DNA of 10,994 bases, from the NCBI GenBank assembly GCA_035640475.1, contig DASQWC010000033.1, positions 1-10,994 on the forward strand, in the 5' to 3' direction. The notes beneath the pieces were generated by a model that worked only from the letters and a program-made list of their open reading frames with translations, had not been told where the DNA came from and did not search any database. The DNA is from DASQWC01 sp035640475. Lineage in GTDB: Bacteria > Actinomycetota > JAICYB01. Each line of letters begins with the position of its first letter. The first letter of the stretch is position 1. The translations under genes were made by a program, and so were the position numbers. This document shows, one piece after another, positions 1-7,893 of this stretch.

Positions 1-1000
1 CTTCCCGCCACATACCCGCAGAAGTCTCCGTCGCGACGCTCGCCGCATCGGCGGCGTCGTCGTCGTACAGGAGCGCCATCGTGACGGCCGCTGCGACGCG
101 CCACCATGGGTCCGGCTGCATGTCCATCATTCGCAGCTCGAGCCAGCCGTGCGGACGCACCGGCGGGAAGAGCGTCGTGAGGTGGTAGGTGAGGTCGTCC
201 GGCGTTGGATACCCCAGCTCGTGGCCCTCCGCGATCCATCGCGCGAACGGGAATGAATACGACAACGGAACGTACGAGTCGGGCGTCCGAATGAACATGA
301 CGTTTGCGTGCAACGCGTACGAGGCCCACGCCTCGACGGGATCGGCGCCGTCGGGAACTGCTCTGGTTCTGGTCGGATCGATCGCCATCCACGCCGCCAT
401 CCGTGATGACTTCCAACCGGTGGGCCGCCCGGCCGCAATGGGGGAGTTCGCGAATGCCGCGACGAGCACCGGGCCGAGGCGATGGGCCAAGTCCCAGCGC
501 CTGCGGCCGACGTCGTCCCGCCCGGCGTCGATGTTGGTGTGGATGGCGGCCGATGTGCACATCATTCGCCGGCCGGCCGATCCGTGACCGTCGAAGTACG
601 TCTTCATCGCGACGTAGCGGTCCTGAGTCGTGACGAGGGCTTCCGGGCGGTCGGGGTCGATGCCCGCCGCTCTCAATCCGATGCCGTGGGGGCGAAGAAC
701 ATCCTCGACGGCGGTGCGGTCCGCGCCGACGGCAACGCATGCTTCACCGCACCAGTCGAAGGGGAGCGAGCTGAGCTCGACCTGTCCGCCGGGCTCGAAG
801 GTCAACGACGAGCCGCCGGGCAAGGGAAGCGACGGCTCCAGGAGCTCGCGGAGCGTAGCGACGTCGGGCGGGGAGGCCGACGGCGTGGTGAACCACTCGA
901 TCTCGACGCCGACGCGCCGGCCGCTGGATGGGGCCCAGGATGAATCGTCGATCAGGCTGCGTGCCGTTCGTGCTGTGAGAGTGCGCGTCGGCGACGGCAT
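1..1000 (-). CDS. egtA: Glutamate-cysteine ligase EgtA (ergothioneine biosynthesis), N-terminal part, runs off left edge
   Basis: Joins L-glutamate and L-cysteine with ATP to give gamma-glutamylcysteine, the thiol donor used by EgtB in ergothioneine synthesis (cytoplasmic). 333 codons are visible on the reverse strand. The family is usually about 400-430 residues, so the C-terminus lies outside the window. Visible landmarks of the GCS2 fold: GVEIEWF at residues 31-37 (nucleotide/metal-site glutamates E33 and E35), EPGGQVELSS at 69-78, the RYVAMKTYF...RRMMCTSAA stretch at about 129-152, GRPTGWKSSR at 191-200 followed by AIDPTRTR at 206-213, and LTTLFPPVRPHGWLELR at 274-290. The start is the ATG at 998-1000, because an in-frame TAA lies two codons upstream; no Shine-Dalgarno is evident. 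It is divergent from the hydrolase gene at 1158. EgtA-type is favoured over generic GshA by the LTTLFPPVRP and RPTGW motifs. By family habit egtB/C/D may lie just to the left (inference). Confidence 0.9.
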   Translation of the reverse strand, partial: MPSPTRTLTARTARSLIDDSSWAPSSGRRVGVEIEWFTTPSASPPDVATLRELLEPSLPLPGGSSLTFEPGGQVELSSLPFDWCGEACVAVGADRTAVEDVLRPHGIGLRAAGIDPDRPEALVTTQDRYVAMKTYFDGHGSAGRRMMCTSAAIHTNIDAGRDDVGRRRWDLAHRLGPVLVAAFANSPIAAGRPTGWKSSRMAAWMAIDPTRTRAVPDGADPVEAWASYALHANVMFIRTPDSYVPLSYSFPFARWIAEGHELGYPTPDDLTYHLTTLFPPVRPHGWLELRMMDMQPDPWWRVAAAVTMALLYDDDAADAASVATETSAGMWRE

Positions 1001-1020
1001 GAATTAGGAGTTCACGAGCC

Positions 1021-1032
1021 GGATGGCCATCC
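1021..1032. promoter_or_regulatory. 12-bp perfect palindrome in the egtA / hydrolase divergent region
   Basis: GGATGGCCATCC reads the same on both strands. It lies about 20 bp upstream of the egtA start in the only non-coding gap (1001-1157) between the divergent genes. Position and symmetry suit a dimeric repressor operator, but no named motif is recognised and a chance palindrome cannot be excluded. The rest of the gap holds a TAGCAT (1096-1101) that could be a -10 element for the plus-strand gene; nothing else stands out. Confidence 0.3.
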
Positions 1033-1157
1033 ATCCGACGCATTGATCGGTTTCGTGGCGGAGCGGATCGGTCATGGGGATGTGCTTTGGCAACCTAGCA
1101 TCCGAGTGTGTCCATGCATACCCGTCAACCCGATGTCGCATTCCTCATGGTGATGCC

Positions 1158-1940
1158 GTGACGGCGCTCAGCGTGATCTCGTTCAATATCCGGCTCGGGC
1201 TGGCTCAGGACAAGGAAAACCGCTGGTACAGACGCCGCGACCTCGTCGTCGAGGTTCTGCACGGTTCGGCCGCGGACGTCATGGGGCTCCAAGAGGTCTC
1301 CCCGTTTCAACTCGACGAGCTGGCCCGTGCATTCCCCGACTACGGCGTGATCTCGGACCGCCACTACGGCGGACGGCGGACGGGCACGTACGCGCCGATC
1401 TTCTTCCACGCGGGACGGCTCGAGCCGGCGCAGAGCGGGGACTTCTGGCTCTCGGCCGATCCGGACGGCGATCGCGTGCGCGGCTGGGACGCCGTCGTCC
1501 CGCGCTTGTGCACGTGGGCGGTGTTCCGGGACCGCAAGACGAGGGGACGTCGTTTCGCCGTCTTCAACACGCATTTCGACCAAGCAGGTGCAACCGCCCG
1601 GGTCGAGAGCTCGCGTCTGCTGATCGCGCGCCTCGAGTCCCTCCGGCACCTGCCCAGGCTGTGCACCGCGGATCTCAATGCCGACGAGAAGACCGAAGCA
1701 GCGAAGATCTTCGCGGATGCGGGGTTTCGCGACACGTTCCGCGTGCTGCATCCGCGAACTGAGGCCAACACGTACCACGGCTTCCGGGGCCGCGGCATCA
1801 AGCGCTTGGGCAAGATCGACTACGTCCTGTGCGACGGCCGCTGGGCCGTGCGAAAGGCGGACATCGTTGGGACGGGCCGCGACGGCCGCTTCCCGTCCGA
1901 TCACTTCGCGATGACTGCGGAGGTCGCAATCAAGCGGTAA
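1158..1940 (+). CDS. Endonuclease/exonuclease/phosphatase-fold metal-dependent hydrolase
   Basis: A 260-residue stand-alone member of the EEP superfamily (Mg2+-dependent phosphodiesterase fold shared by ExoIII, DNase I and sphingomyelinases), closest in layout to the bacterial group annotated as metal-dependent hydrolases (COG3568). The catalytic set is complete: N10 in ISFNIR, E46 in GLQEV, H139 in NTHFD, D172 and N174 in ADLNAD, D221 in KIDY, and the terminal D248-H249 in PSDHF. There is no signal peptide or membrane segment, so a cytoplasmic enzyme is likely; the substrate (nucleic acid, phospholipid or sugar phosphate) cannot be read from sequence. The GTG at 1158 is preferred because VTALSVISFNIR puts the first beta-strand at the N-terminus as in homologues. 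An in-frame ATG at 1074 would add 28 residues (MGMCFGNLASEC...) with no family resemblance. It ends 22 bp before uvrC. Confidence 0.85.
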   Translation: MTALSVISFNIRLGLAQDKENRWYRRRDLVVEVLHGSAADVMGLQEVSPFQLDELARAFPDYGVISDRHYGGRRTGTYAPIFFHAGRLEPAQSGDFWLSADPDGDRVRGWDAVVPRLCTWAVFRDRKTRGRRFAVFNTHFDQAGATARVESSRLLIARLESLRHLPRLCTADLNADEKTEAAKIFADAGFRDTFRVLHPRTEANTYHGFRGRGIKRLGKIDYVLCDGRWAVRKADIVGTGRDGRFPSDHFAMTAEVAIKR

Positions 1941-1949
1941 ACCCGCAGG

Positions 1950-1955
1950 TAGCCT
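1950..1955 (+). promoter_or_regulatory. Putative -10 element (TAGCCT) of uvrC, leaderless arrangement
   Basis: TAGCCT fits the actinobacterial TANNNT -10 consensus and lies exactly 7 nt before the uvrC GTG. This spacing would put the transcription start on the first base of the start codon. No Shine-Dalgarno and no convincing -35 box are visible. The same hexamer with the same 7-nt spacing precedes secG, which strengthens the call. Confidence 0.5.
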
Positions 1956-1962
1956 TGAGGTT

Positions 1963-3867
1963 GTGAGCACCCAAGACCTCCAGATGCAGTCGCTCGACTT
2001 CGCTCGCGGTGAGAAGCCGCAGCTGAGCGGCATCCCCGATCGCCCCGGCGTGTACCTCTTTCGGGATGGCGACGGCCGCGTGCTGTACGTCGGAAAGGCA
2101 AGGAGCATCCGGAAGCGAATTGCCAACTACTTCGGCGCTCCCTCGGGGCTCGCGGCGCGGACGCAGGCGCTTATGACGACGGCGCGCCGCGTGGAGTGGG
2201 TCGTCAGCTCCGGCGAGGTGCAGGCATTGATGCTCGAGTTCTCGCTGATCCAGGAGCACAAGCCGCGTTACAACGTGCGCTACCGGGACGACAAGTCGTA
2301 TCCGTATCTCGCCGTCACGCTGAAAGACAAGTGGCCAAAGGCGACGGTCATGCGCGGGCGCAAGCGCCGCGGAATCCGCTACTACGGGCCTTACGCGAAC
2401 GCCTACGCAATCCGGGAAACCGTAGACCTCCTGACTCGCGTGTTCCCGATGCGATCGTGCTCCGAGTCGTTGTTCAACGAGTCACAACGGCTCGACCGGC
2501 CGTGCTTGTACTTCCACATCGGACGGTGTCCCGGCCCATGCGTTGGTGAGGTCACCGAAGAGCAATACCGCGAGCACGTGGATGCGTTCTGCAACTTCCT
2601 CGACGGCGAATCGGCAGGGACGCTGGAGCGCCTCGATCGCGAGATGCACGAAGCCGCCGACAAGCAGGAGTACGAGAACGCGGCGCGGCGGCGCGATCAG
2701 CTTGCCGCCGCCCGCAAGGCGCTCGAGCGCCAGGAAGTCATCGCAAAGACGACCCTTCAGGCCGACGTGATCGCGGTAGCTGAGAACGATCTCGACGCGA
2801 CCGCACAGGTCTTCTTCGTGCGCAACGGACGAGTCGTCGGCCGCAAGGGCTTCCACGCCGAGGTGACCGAGGAGCAGCCGGCCGCGGAACGCCTGCGGAT
2901 GTTCCTGCAGTCGCTGTATTCCGATCGCGATGAGATTCCCGGCGAGATCCTCGTCCCGGCCGAGCCCGACCAGCAGGACGTGCTCGAGGCGTGGCTGGGG
3001 CAGCGCAGGGGCGAGCGCGTCCGGATCAAGATCCCACGCACCGGTGAGCGCGCCGGCGTGCTCGGCATCGTCCGGGAGAATGCGGAGCACGCGCTGCGCG
3101 AGCTCTCGGCCAAGCGGCGCACCGACTTCGCAGCGCGCTCGCGTGCATTGTCGGATCTCCAGGCCGAGCTCGGCCTCCCGGAAGCTCCGTTGCGCATCGA
3201 GTGCTTCGACGTCTCGACACTGCACGGTGACGAGACGGTCGGTTCCATGGTCGTCTTTGAGGACGGATCACCTCGTCCGAGCGATTACAGAAAGTTCCGT
3301 GTGAAGCGCGTCGAAGGCATGGATGATTTCAAGGCGATGCACGAGATCGTCCACCGGCGTTTTCGCAGATACGTGCAGGAGCAAGAACGCGAGCCGGAAC
3401 CGGGACGACGGCCGCGAAAGTTCGCCTACCGGCCGCAATTGGTCCTCATCGACGGCGGGCGCGGCCAACTCGGCGCCGCGCAGCGCGCCATGGAAGACGC
3501 GGGTGTCTCCGGAATCCCAGTGGCGGCGCTGGCGAAGCGTCTCGAAGAGGTCTACGTTCCCGGCTCGCCGGAACCTATCCAGATCCCGCGCTCGTCCGAG
3601 GCGCTGTATGTGCTGCAGCATGTGCGTGATGAAGCGCACCGCTTCGCGATCGGCTATCACCGCCAGCGGCGTGAGGCATCGCTGCGCCGCTCGGTTCTCG
3701 ACGAGGTTCCCGGCGTCGGCCGCACGCGAAAGACCGCGCTGATGAAGTGGTTCGGCTCGATCGATGCGATGCGTCGTGCGACCGTCGACGAGATCCGAGC
3801 GGTGCCCGGCATACCTCGTCATCTGGCCGCCGAGATCCACCGCAAGCTGCAGAAAGAAAGCGCATGA
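1963..3867 (+). CDS. uvrC: UvrABC excinuclease subunit C
   Basis: Makes both incisions around bulky DNA lesions in nucleotide excision repair after UvrB loading. All domains are in order in 634 residues (family about 600-650). The N-terminal GIY-YIG nuclease has GVY at 29-31, YVG at 42-44, R52 and E92 in LEFSLIQEHKPRYN, and makes the 3' cut. A cysteine-containing linker (about 155-190) and the UVR helical UvrB-binding motif (about 220-250, LDREMHEAADKQEYENAARR) follow. The RNase H-like 5' nuclease has D416 (FDVSTLHG), D497 (LIDGGRGQL) and H559 (VRDEAHRFAI), matching the known Asp-Asp-His triad. The tandem helix-hairpin-helix DNA-binding end (about 590-634) includes VPGVGRTRKTAL and VPGIPRHLA. 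The GTG start is chosen because it sits 7 nt after a -10-like TAGCCT with no Shine-Dalgarno, implying a leaderless mRNA. It overlaps rapZ by 4 nt (ATGA), so the two are probably translationally coupled. Confidence 0.97.
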   Translation: MSTQDLQMQSLDFARGEKPQLSGIPDRPGVYLFRDGDGRVLYVGKARSIRKRIANYFGAPSGLAARTQALMTTARRVEWVVSSGEVQALMLEFSLIQEHKPRYNVRYRDDKSYPYLAVTLKDKWPKATVMRGRKRRGIRYYGPYANAYAIRETVDLLTRVFPMRSCSESLFNESQRLDRPCLYFHIGRCPGPCVGEVTEEQYREHVDAFCNFLDGESAGTLERLDREMHEAADKQEYENAARRRDQLAAARKALERQEVIAKTTLQADVIAVAENDLDATAQVFFVRNGRVVGRKGFHAEVTEEQPAAERLRMFLQSLYSDRDEIPGEILVPAEPDQQDVLEAWLGQRRGERVRIKIPRTGERAGVLGIVRENAEHALRELSAKRRTDFAARSRALSDLQAELGLPEAPLRIECFDVSTLHGDETVGSMVVFEDGSPRPSDYRKFRVKRVEGMDDFKAMHEIVHRRFRRYVQEQEREPEPGRRPRKFAYRPQLVLIDGGRGQLGAAQRAMEDAGVSGIPVAALAKRLEEVYVPGSPEPIQIPRSSEALYVLQHVRDEAHRFAIGYHRQRREASLRRSVLDEVPGVGRTRKTALMKWFGSIDAMRRATVDEIRAVPGIPRHLAAEIHRKLQKESA

Positions 3868-4748
3868 CGGTGGAGCATCCCTTCGAGCTCATCGTCATCA
3901 CCGGGCTCTCGGGCTCGGGAATGACCGAAGCCACGAAGTCGTTCGAGGACATGGGCTACCTCGTGATGGACAACCTGCCGCCGTCGGTCATCGAGCAAGT
4001 CGCCGATCTGTGCAGAACCAGCGGTATGCGCCGGGTCGCGGTCGTCGTCCGGCCGAGCGGCCGCGAGTTCTTCCAGGAGTTCTTCGGTGAGCTCGGGACC
4101 GCCTTCCTGGGCCTCCGCGAAAAAGGCATCGACTTCCGCATCATGTTTCTCGAGGCATCCGACGAAGCGCTCGTGCGCCGGTACGAGGAGAAGCGGCGTC
4201 CGCACCCTCTCGCTCCGACCGAGCGCGTCGCCGACGGCATCGCGCGCGAGCGTCTGATGATGGAAGTGCTGAAGGACGACGCCGACATCGTCCTCGACAC
4301 GTCGAGCATGACGCCGCACGAGCTGCGCAGCCGGATCCTGCGCGCGTTTCCCGCCGACCATCTCATGGGGGCCGAGCTCCAAGTCTCAGTCATGACGTTC
4401 GGCTACAAATACGGGCTCCCGATCGACGCCGACGTCGTGTTCGACACACGGTTCCTTCCCAACCCGCATTGGGTGGACGAGCTGCGCAGCCTCCCCGGAA
4501 CGGACGAACGAGTCCGCGACTACGTCCTCGGGCACGAAGAGGCAAAGGGCTACCTCAGCCGCATCGAGGACATGCTCGAGTTCCTGCTCCCCGGCTTCGT
4601 CAGGGAAGGCAAGCACTACCTCACGGTTGCCATCGGCTGCACCGGCGGTCGGCACCGATCTGTCGTCTTCGGCGAGCAGATCGCACGCTTCATGCAGGAC
4701 CTCGGCTATCCGGTCGGCGTGCACCACCGCGATCTCGAGCGCGAATAG
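3864..4748 (+). CDS. rapZ: RapZ/YvcJ-family nucleotide-binding protein with altered P-loop
   Basis: 294 residues, the normal length for the family. In E. coli RapZ is an RNase adaptor controlling GlmS via small RNAs; in Bacillus YvcJ binds and hydrolyses nucleotides; the actinobacterial role is unsettled. Family signatures are all present: P-loop region TGLSGSGMTEA (13-23), RRPHPL, the LDTSSMTPHEL strand, TFGYKYGLP (178-186), DTRFLPNPHW and the C-terminal GCTGGRHRSV (258-267) thought to line the ligand/RNA pocket. Odd: the Walker-A residue after GSG is Met20, where the family has Lys or, in many actinobacteria, Arg. The start is the ATG overlapping the uvrC stop (ATGA). Upstream in-frame codons to 3747 lie inside uvrC and are not used. 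The genes usually found next in actinobacteria, yvcK and whiA, are missing; gap follows after 36 bp. Confidence 0.95.
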   Translation: MTVEHPFELIVITGLSGSGMTEATKSFEDMGYLVMDNLPPSVIEQVADLCRTSGMRRVAVVVRPSGREFFQEFFGELGTAFLGLREKGIDFRIMFLEASDEALVRRYEEKRRPHPLAPTERVADGIARERLMMEVLKDDADIVLDTSSMTPHELRSRILRAFPADHLMGAELQVSVMTFGYKYGLPIDADVVFDTRFLPNPHWVDELRSLPGTDERVRDYVLGHEEAKGYLSRIEDMLEFLLPGFVREGKHYLTVAIGCTGGRHRSVVFGEQIARFMQDLGYPVGVHHRDLERE

Positions 4749-4751
4749 AAT
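4746..4751 (+). promoter_or_regulatory. Putative -10 element (TAGAAT) for gap, overlapping the rapZ stop codon
   Basis: TAGAAT matches TANNNT and begins with the rapZ stop codon TAG. A start about 7 nt downstream would give a short leader of about 27 nt containing the gap Shine-Dalgarno. No clear -35 is seen. This would let gap and the genes after it be transcribed independently of uvrC-rapZ. Confidence 0.4.
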
Positions 4752-4776
4752 TCCTTCGAAGACCGGTTTCGAAGGA
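4752..4776 (+). promoter_or_regulatory. Hairpin covering the gap Shine-Dalgarno
   Basis: TCCTTCGAA (4752-4760) and TTCGAAGGA (4768-4776) are perfect reverse complements, giving a 9-bp stem with a 7-nt loop (GACCGGT). The 3' arm contains the first part of the ribosome-binding site GAAGGAGG (4771-4778), which ends 6 nt before the gap ATG. There is no U-tract, so this is not an intrinsic terminator. Read-through mRNA from rapZ would carry the whole stem, whereas mRNA started from the TAGAAT box would lack most of the 5' arm. Confidence 0.5.
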
Positions 4777-4784
4777 GGCCTTTC

Positions 4785-5818
<1,034 letters not shown>

Positions 5819-5819
<1 letters not shown>

Positions 5820-6979
5820 TCGCAGAGCTCCCGAAGCTCGACAATCTGGACGTCGCGGGCAAGCGCGTGCTCGTCCGCGCCGATCTGAACGTTCCGCTCG
5901 ACGGCGGTGTCATCACCGACGACTTCCGAATCAACGCCTTCCTGCCCACGCTCGAACGGATTCTCGAGCGAGGAGGGACGGCCGTCGTGTGTTCGCATCT
6001 CGGACGGCCGTCCGGACCCGACGCGAAGTACACGCTCGCACCGGTCGCGTCGGCGCTCTCCGAGGCGCTCGCGGGCGACGTCCCGCTCGTATTTGACTAC
6101 GCAAAGCCGCCGCAAGTCCGTGTCGCGCTCCTGGAGAACCTTCGCTTCAACGAGGGAGAAACGCGCAACGATCCCGCGTTTGTGGACACGCTCGTCTCGA
6201 TCGCAGACGCGTACGTCAACGACGCGTTCGGATCGTGCCACCGCGCGCATGCCTCGATCGTCGGCCCACCCGCGACGCTGCCGTCCTCGGCCGGGCTGCT
6301 GCTCGAGCGAGAAGTGGCGAATCTCGGCAAGCTCCTCGGGGAGCCGGATCGTCCGTACGTGGTCGTGCTCGGCGGCTCCAAGGTGTCGGACAAGATCGGC
6401 GTCGTCCGGAATCTGTTGTCGAAAGCCGATCGGATCCTGATCGGCGGGGGCATGTGCTTCACGTTCCTCAAAGCGCTCGGTGTCGGCGTCGGGAAATCGC
6501 TGGTCGACGACGAGCGCTTCGACGAGGTGAAGAAGATCGCGTCGAGCGACAAGCTGCTGGTGCCGTCCGACTTCGTCGTCGGCAACTCGCCGGACGCGGC
6601 CGGCGGGAAGGAGGCCGATAGCGTTTCCGACGAGATGATGGGGCTCGACATCGGGCCCGCATCGGCCGCAGCATTTGCGAAGGAGATCTCGGGCGCGAAG
6701 ACCGTCTTCTGGAACGGTCCGATGGGCGTGTTCGAAAACGACGCCTTTGCGAACGGGACGAAGGTGATTGCGCAGGCCGTCGCCGATTGCGAAGGCTACA
6801 CGGTCACGGGTGGAGGAGATACGGCGGCGGCGCTCTCGACGTTCGGTCTCGAAGGCTCGGTTGACTTCGCCTCGACCGGCGGGGGAGCCTCGCTCGAGTT
6901 TCTCGAGGGCAAGTCGTTGCCTGGTATTGCTGCGCTGACGAAGGGGGGTTCGGGGGGAGGAGGGAGCAGAGCACATTGA
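5819..6979 (+). CDS. pgk: Phosphoglycerate kinase, apparent ATC start
   Basis: Transfers phosphate from 1,3-bisphosphoglycerate to ADP, giving 3-phosphoglycerate and ATP. The two-domain family is clear: GKRVLVRADLNVP (14-26), SHLGRPSG, LLENLRFNEGE and FGSCHRAHAS in the N-domain; VVLGGSKVSDKIGV, ADRILIGGGM, VFWNGPMGVFE and VTGGGDTAAAL in the C-domain. No ATG, GTG or TTG occurs between the gap stop and the conserved N-terminal strand. The frame from the ATC overlapping that stop (TAATC, 5817-5821) gives I/M-AELPKLDNLDVAGKRV, 386 residues, a natural PGK N-terminus. The nearest ordinary alternative is GTG 5789, which overlaps gap by 31 nt, adds VQVPRPGRTV and has no Shine-Dalgarno. The C-terminus carries an unusual glycine-rich tail (TKGGSGGGGSRAH) after the normal LPGIAAL end. 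Confidence 0.93.
6943..6963 (+). other. G-tract cluster at the 3' end of pgk
   Basis: Two runs of six G separated by TTC, followed by AGGAGGG, encode the Gly-rich tail of Pgk. The block has the makings of a G-quadruplex (two-tier, or with short loops) and is G-rich on the coding strand only, as is the patch at 7841-7861. No pairing C-rich arm is seen nearby, so it is not a terminator. Confidence 0.35.
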
Positions 6980-7043
6980 ACAATTTGCTAGCGATCTATC
7001 GGTGCGACGCGAACGGATCCCCCCGATCGAACAAGGAGAACTG

Positions 7044-7811
7044 GTGACCGACCGCAAGCCGATCATCGCCGGCAATTGGAAGCTGAACCAAACCCACACC
7101 GAAGCAATCTCGCTCGTGCAGACGTTCTCCTACGAGCTGAACGAGCAGGACTACGATCGCGTCGAAATCGTGGTGTGTCCGCCGTTCACGGCGATCCGTT
7201 CCGTCCAGCTCGTGATCGAAGGAGAGAACCTTCCCATCGGGCTGGGCGCCCAGAACCTGTACTGGGAGGACGACGGCGCGTACACGGGTGAAGTCTCAGG
7301 CGCGTTCCTGAAGGCGCTCAATTGCACCTACGTGATCGTCGGACACTCCGAGCGCCGCAAGTTCTTCGGCGAGACGGACGAAACGGTGAACAAGCGGACG
7401 CAGGCCGCTTTCCGCAACGAGCTGACTCCGATCGTTTGCGTCGGCGAGACCGACGAGGAACGGGAGGCGGGCCGGACGGAGGAAGTCGTCGGTCGGCAGA
7501 TCACCGAAGGCTTGGCCGGATTCACGCCCGAACAAGTTCGGTCGCTCGTCGTTGCCTACGAACCGGTGTGGGCGATCGGCACGGGGAAGGCAGCAACGCC
7601 GGAGGACGCAAACGCGACGATCGCGTTCGTTCGCAAGACGCTCGGCTCCCTGGCCGGCGACGACGTCGCTGAGGCCGTTCGGATCCAGTACGGAGGAAGC
7701 GTCAGTCCGGGCAACATCGCGCAGCTCATGGCGCAGCCCGATATCGACGGAGCACTGGTCGGGGGTGCATCGCTCGACCCGAAGTCGTTCGCGATGATCG
7801 TCAAGTACTAA
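7044..7811 (+). CDS. tpiA: Triose-phosphate isomerase
   Basis: Interconverts dihydroxyacetone phosphate and glyceraldehyde 3-phosphate. 255 residues, standard (beta/alpha)8 barrel length. Active-site residues are intact: N11 and K13 in AGNWKLN, H101 in VGHSERR, E173 in AYEPVWAIGTGKAA (which includes the flexible lid loop), the phosphate-binding YGGSV and the closing GALVGGASL. The GTG at 7044 is chosen because AAGGAG (7033-7038) lies 5 nt upstream and VTDRKPIIAGNWK matches family N-termini. An in-frame upstream start at 7002 would add 14 unrelated residues. The 64-bp gap after pgk holds this ribosome-binding site and a weak TTGAAC (6976-6981) that might be a -35, but no convincing promoter. 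Probably co-transcribed with gap-pgk. Confidence 0.97.
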   Translation: MTDRKPIIAGNWKLNQTHTEAISLVQTFSYELNEQDYDRVEIVVCPPFTAIRSVQLVIEGENLPIGLGAQNLYWEDDGAYTGEVSGAFLKALNCTYVIVGHSERRKFFGETDETVNKRTQAAFRNELTPIVCVGETDEEREAGRTEEVVGRQITEGLAGFTPEQVRSLVVAYEPVWAIGTGKAATPEDANATIAFVRKTLGSLAGDDVAEAVRIQYGGSVSPGNIAQLMAQPDIDGALVGGASLDPKSFAMIVKY

Positions 7812-7840
7812 AGAGCGTGCGTCAGCGGCTCTGGATTCCC

Positions 7841-7861
7841 GGGGGAGGGGTTGGGAGGGGG
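7841..7861 (+). promoter_or_regulatory. G-quadruplex motif in the tpiA-apgM gap
   Basis: Four G-runs of 5, 4, 3 and 5 with loops A, TT and A satisfy the strict G3+N1-7 quadruplex consensus. It lies on the mRNA-sense strand about 33-53 nt before the apgM start. Its last two runs are also the 5' arm of the hairpin at 7851-7885, so the two structures compete. Whether it folds in vivo is inference. Confidence 0.5.
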
Positions 7862-7885
7862 CCTCGGAAGAGGCCCCCCTCCCAA
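7851..7885 (+). promoter_or_regulatory. Long GC-rich hairpin with GNRA loop abutting the apgM ribosome-binding site
   Basis: The 5' arm 7851-7865 pairs with the 3' arm 7870-7885 in 15 base pairs with one bulged C (7879), closed by the tetraloop GGAA (GNRA class). The 3' arm ends in CCCAA, and the apgM Shine-Dalgarno AAGG (7884-7887) shares its first two bases with it. No T-run follows, so an intrinsic terminator is unlikely. A translational gate, an mRNA-stability element or a dispersed repeat are the options. The G-run at 7843-7850 can also pair with the C-rich arm over 8 bp, giving a third fold. Confidence 0.55.
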
Positions 7886-7893
7886 GGTGACTG

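Noticed and set aside
189..1007. Plus-strand open frames over the first kilobase
   Set aside because: The minus strand encodes EgtA continuously with all motifs. The plus-strand frames overlap one another and have no recognisable products.
1074..1157. N-terminal 28-residue extension of the hydrolase from the ATG at 1074
   Set aside because: The added residues have no EEP-family counterpart, and the fold begins with the strand just after the GTG at 1158.
1125..2126. 333-codon minus-strand open frame across the hydrolase and the start of uvrC
   Set aside because: It crosses a gene boundary and promoter on the other strand and shows no family features.
7851..7885. Intrinsic terminator after tpiA
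   Set aside because: The hairpin is strong, but the bases after its 3' arm (GGTGACTGG) contain no T-run, and apgM starts 9 nt later.
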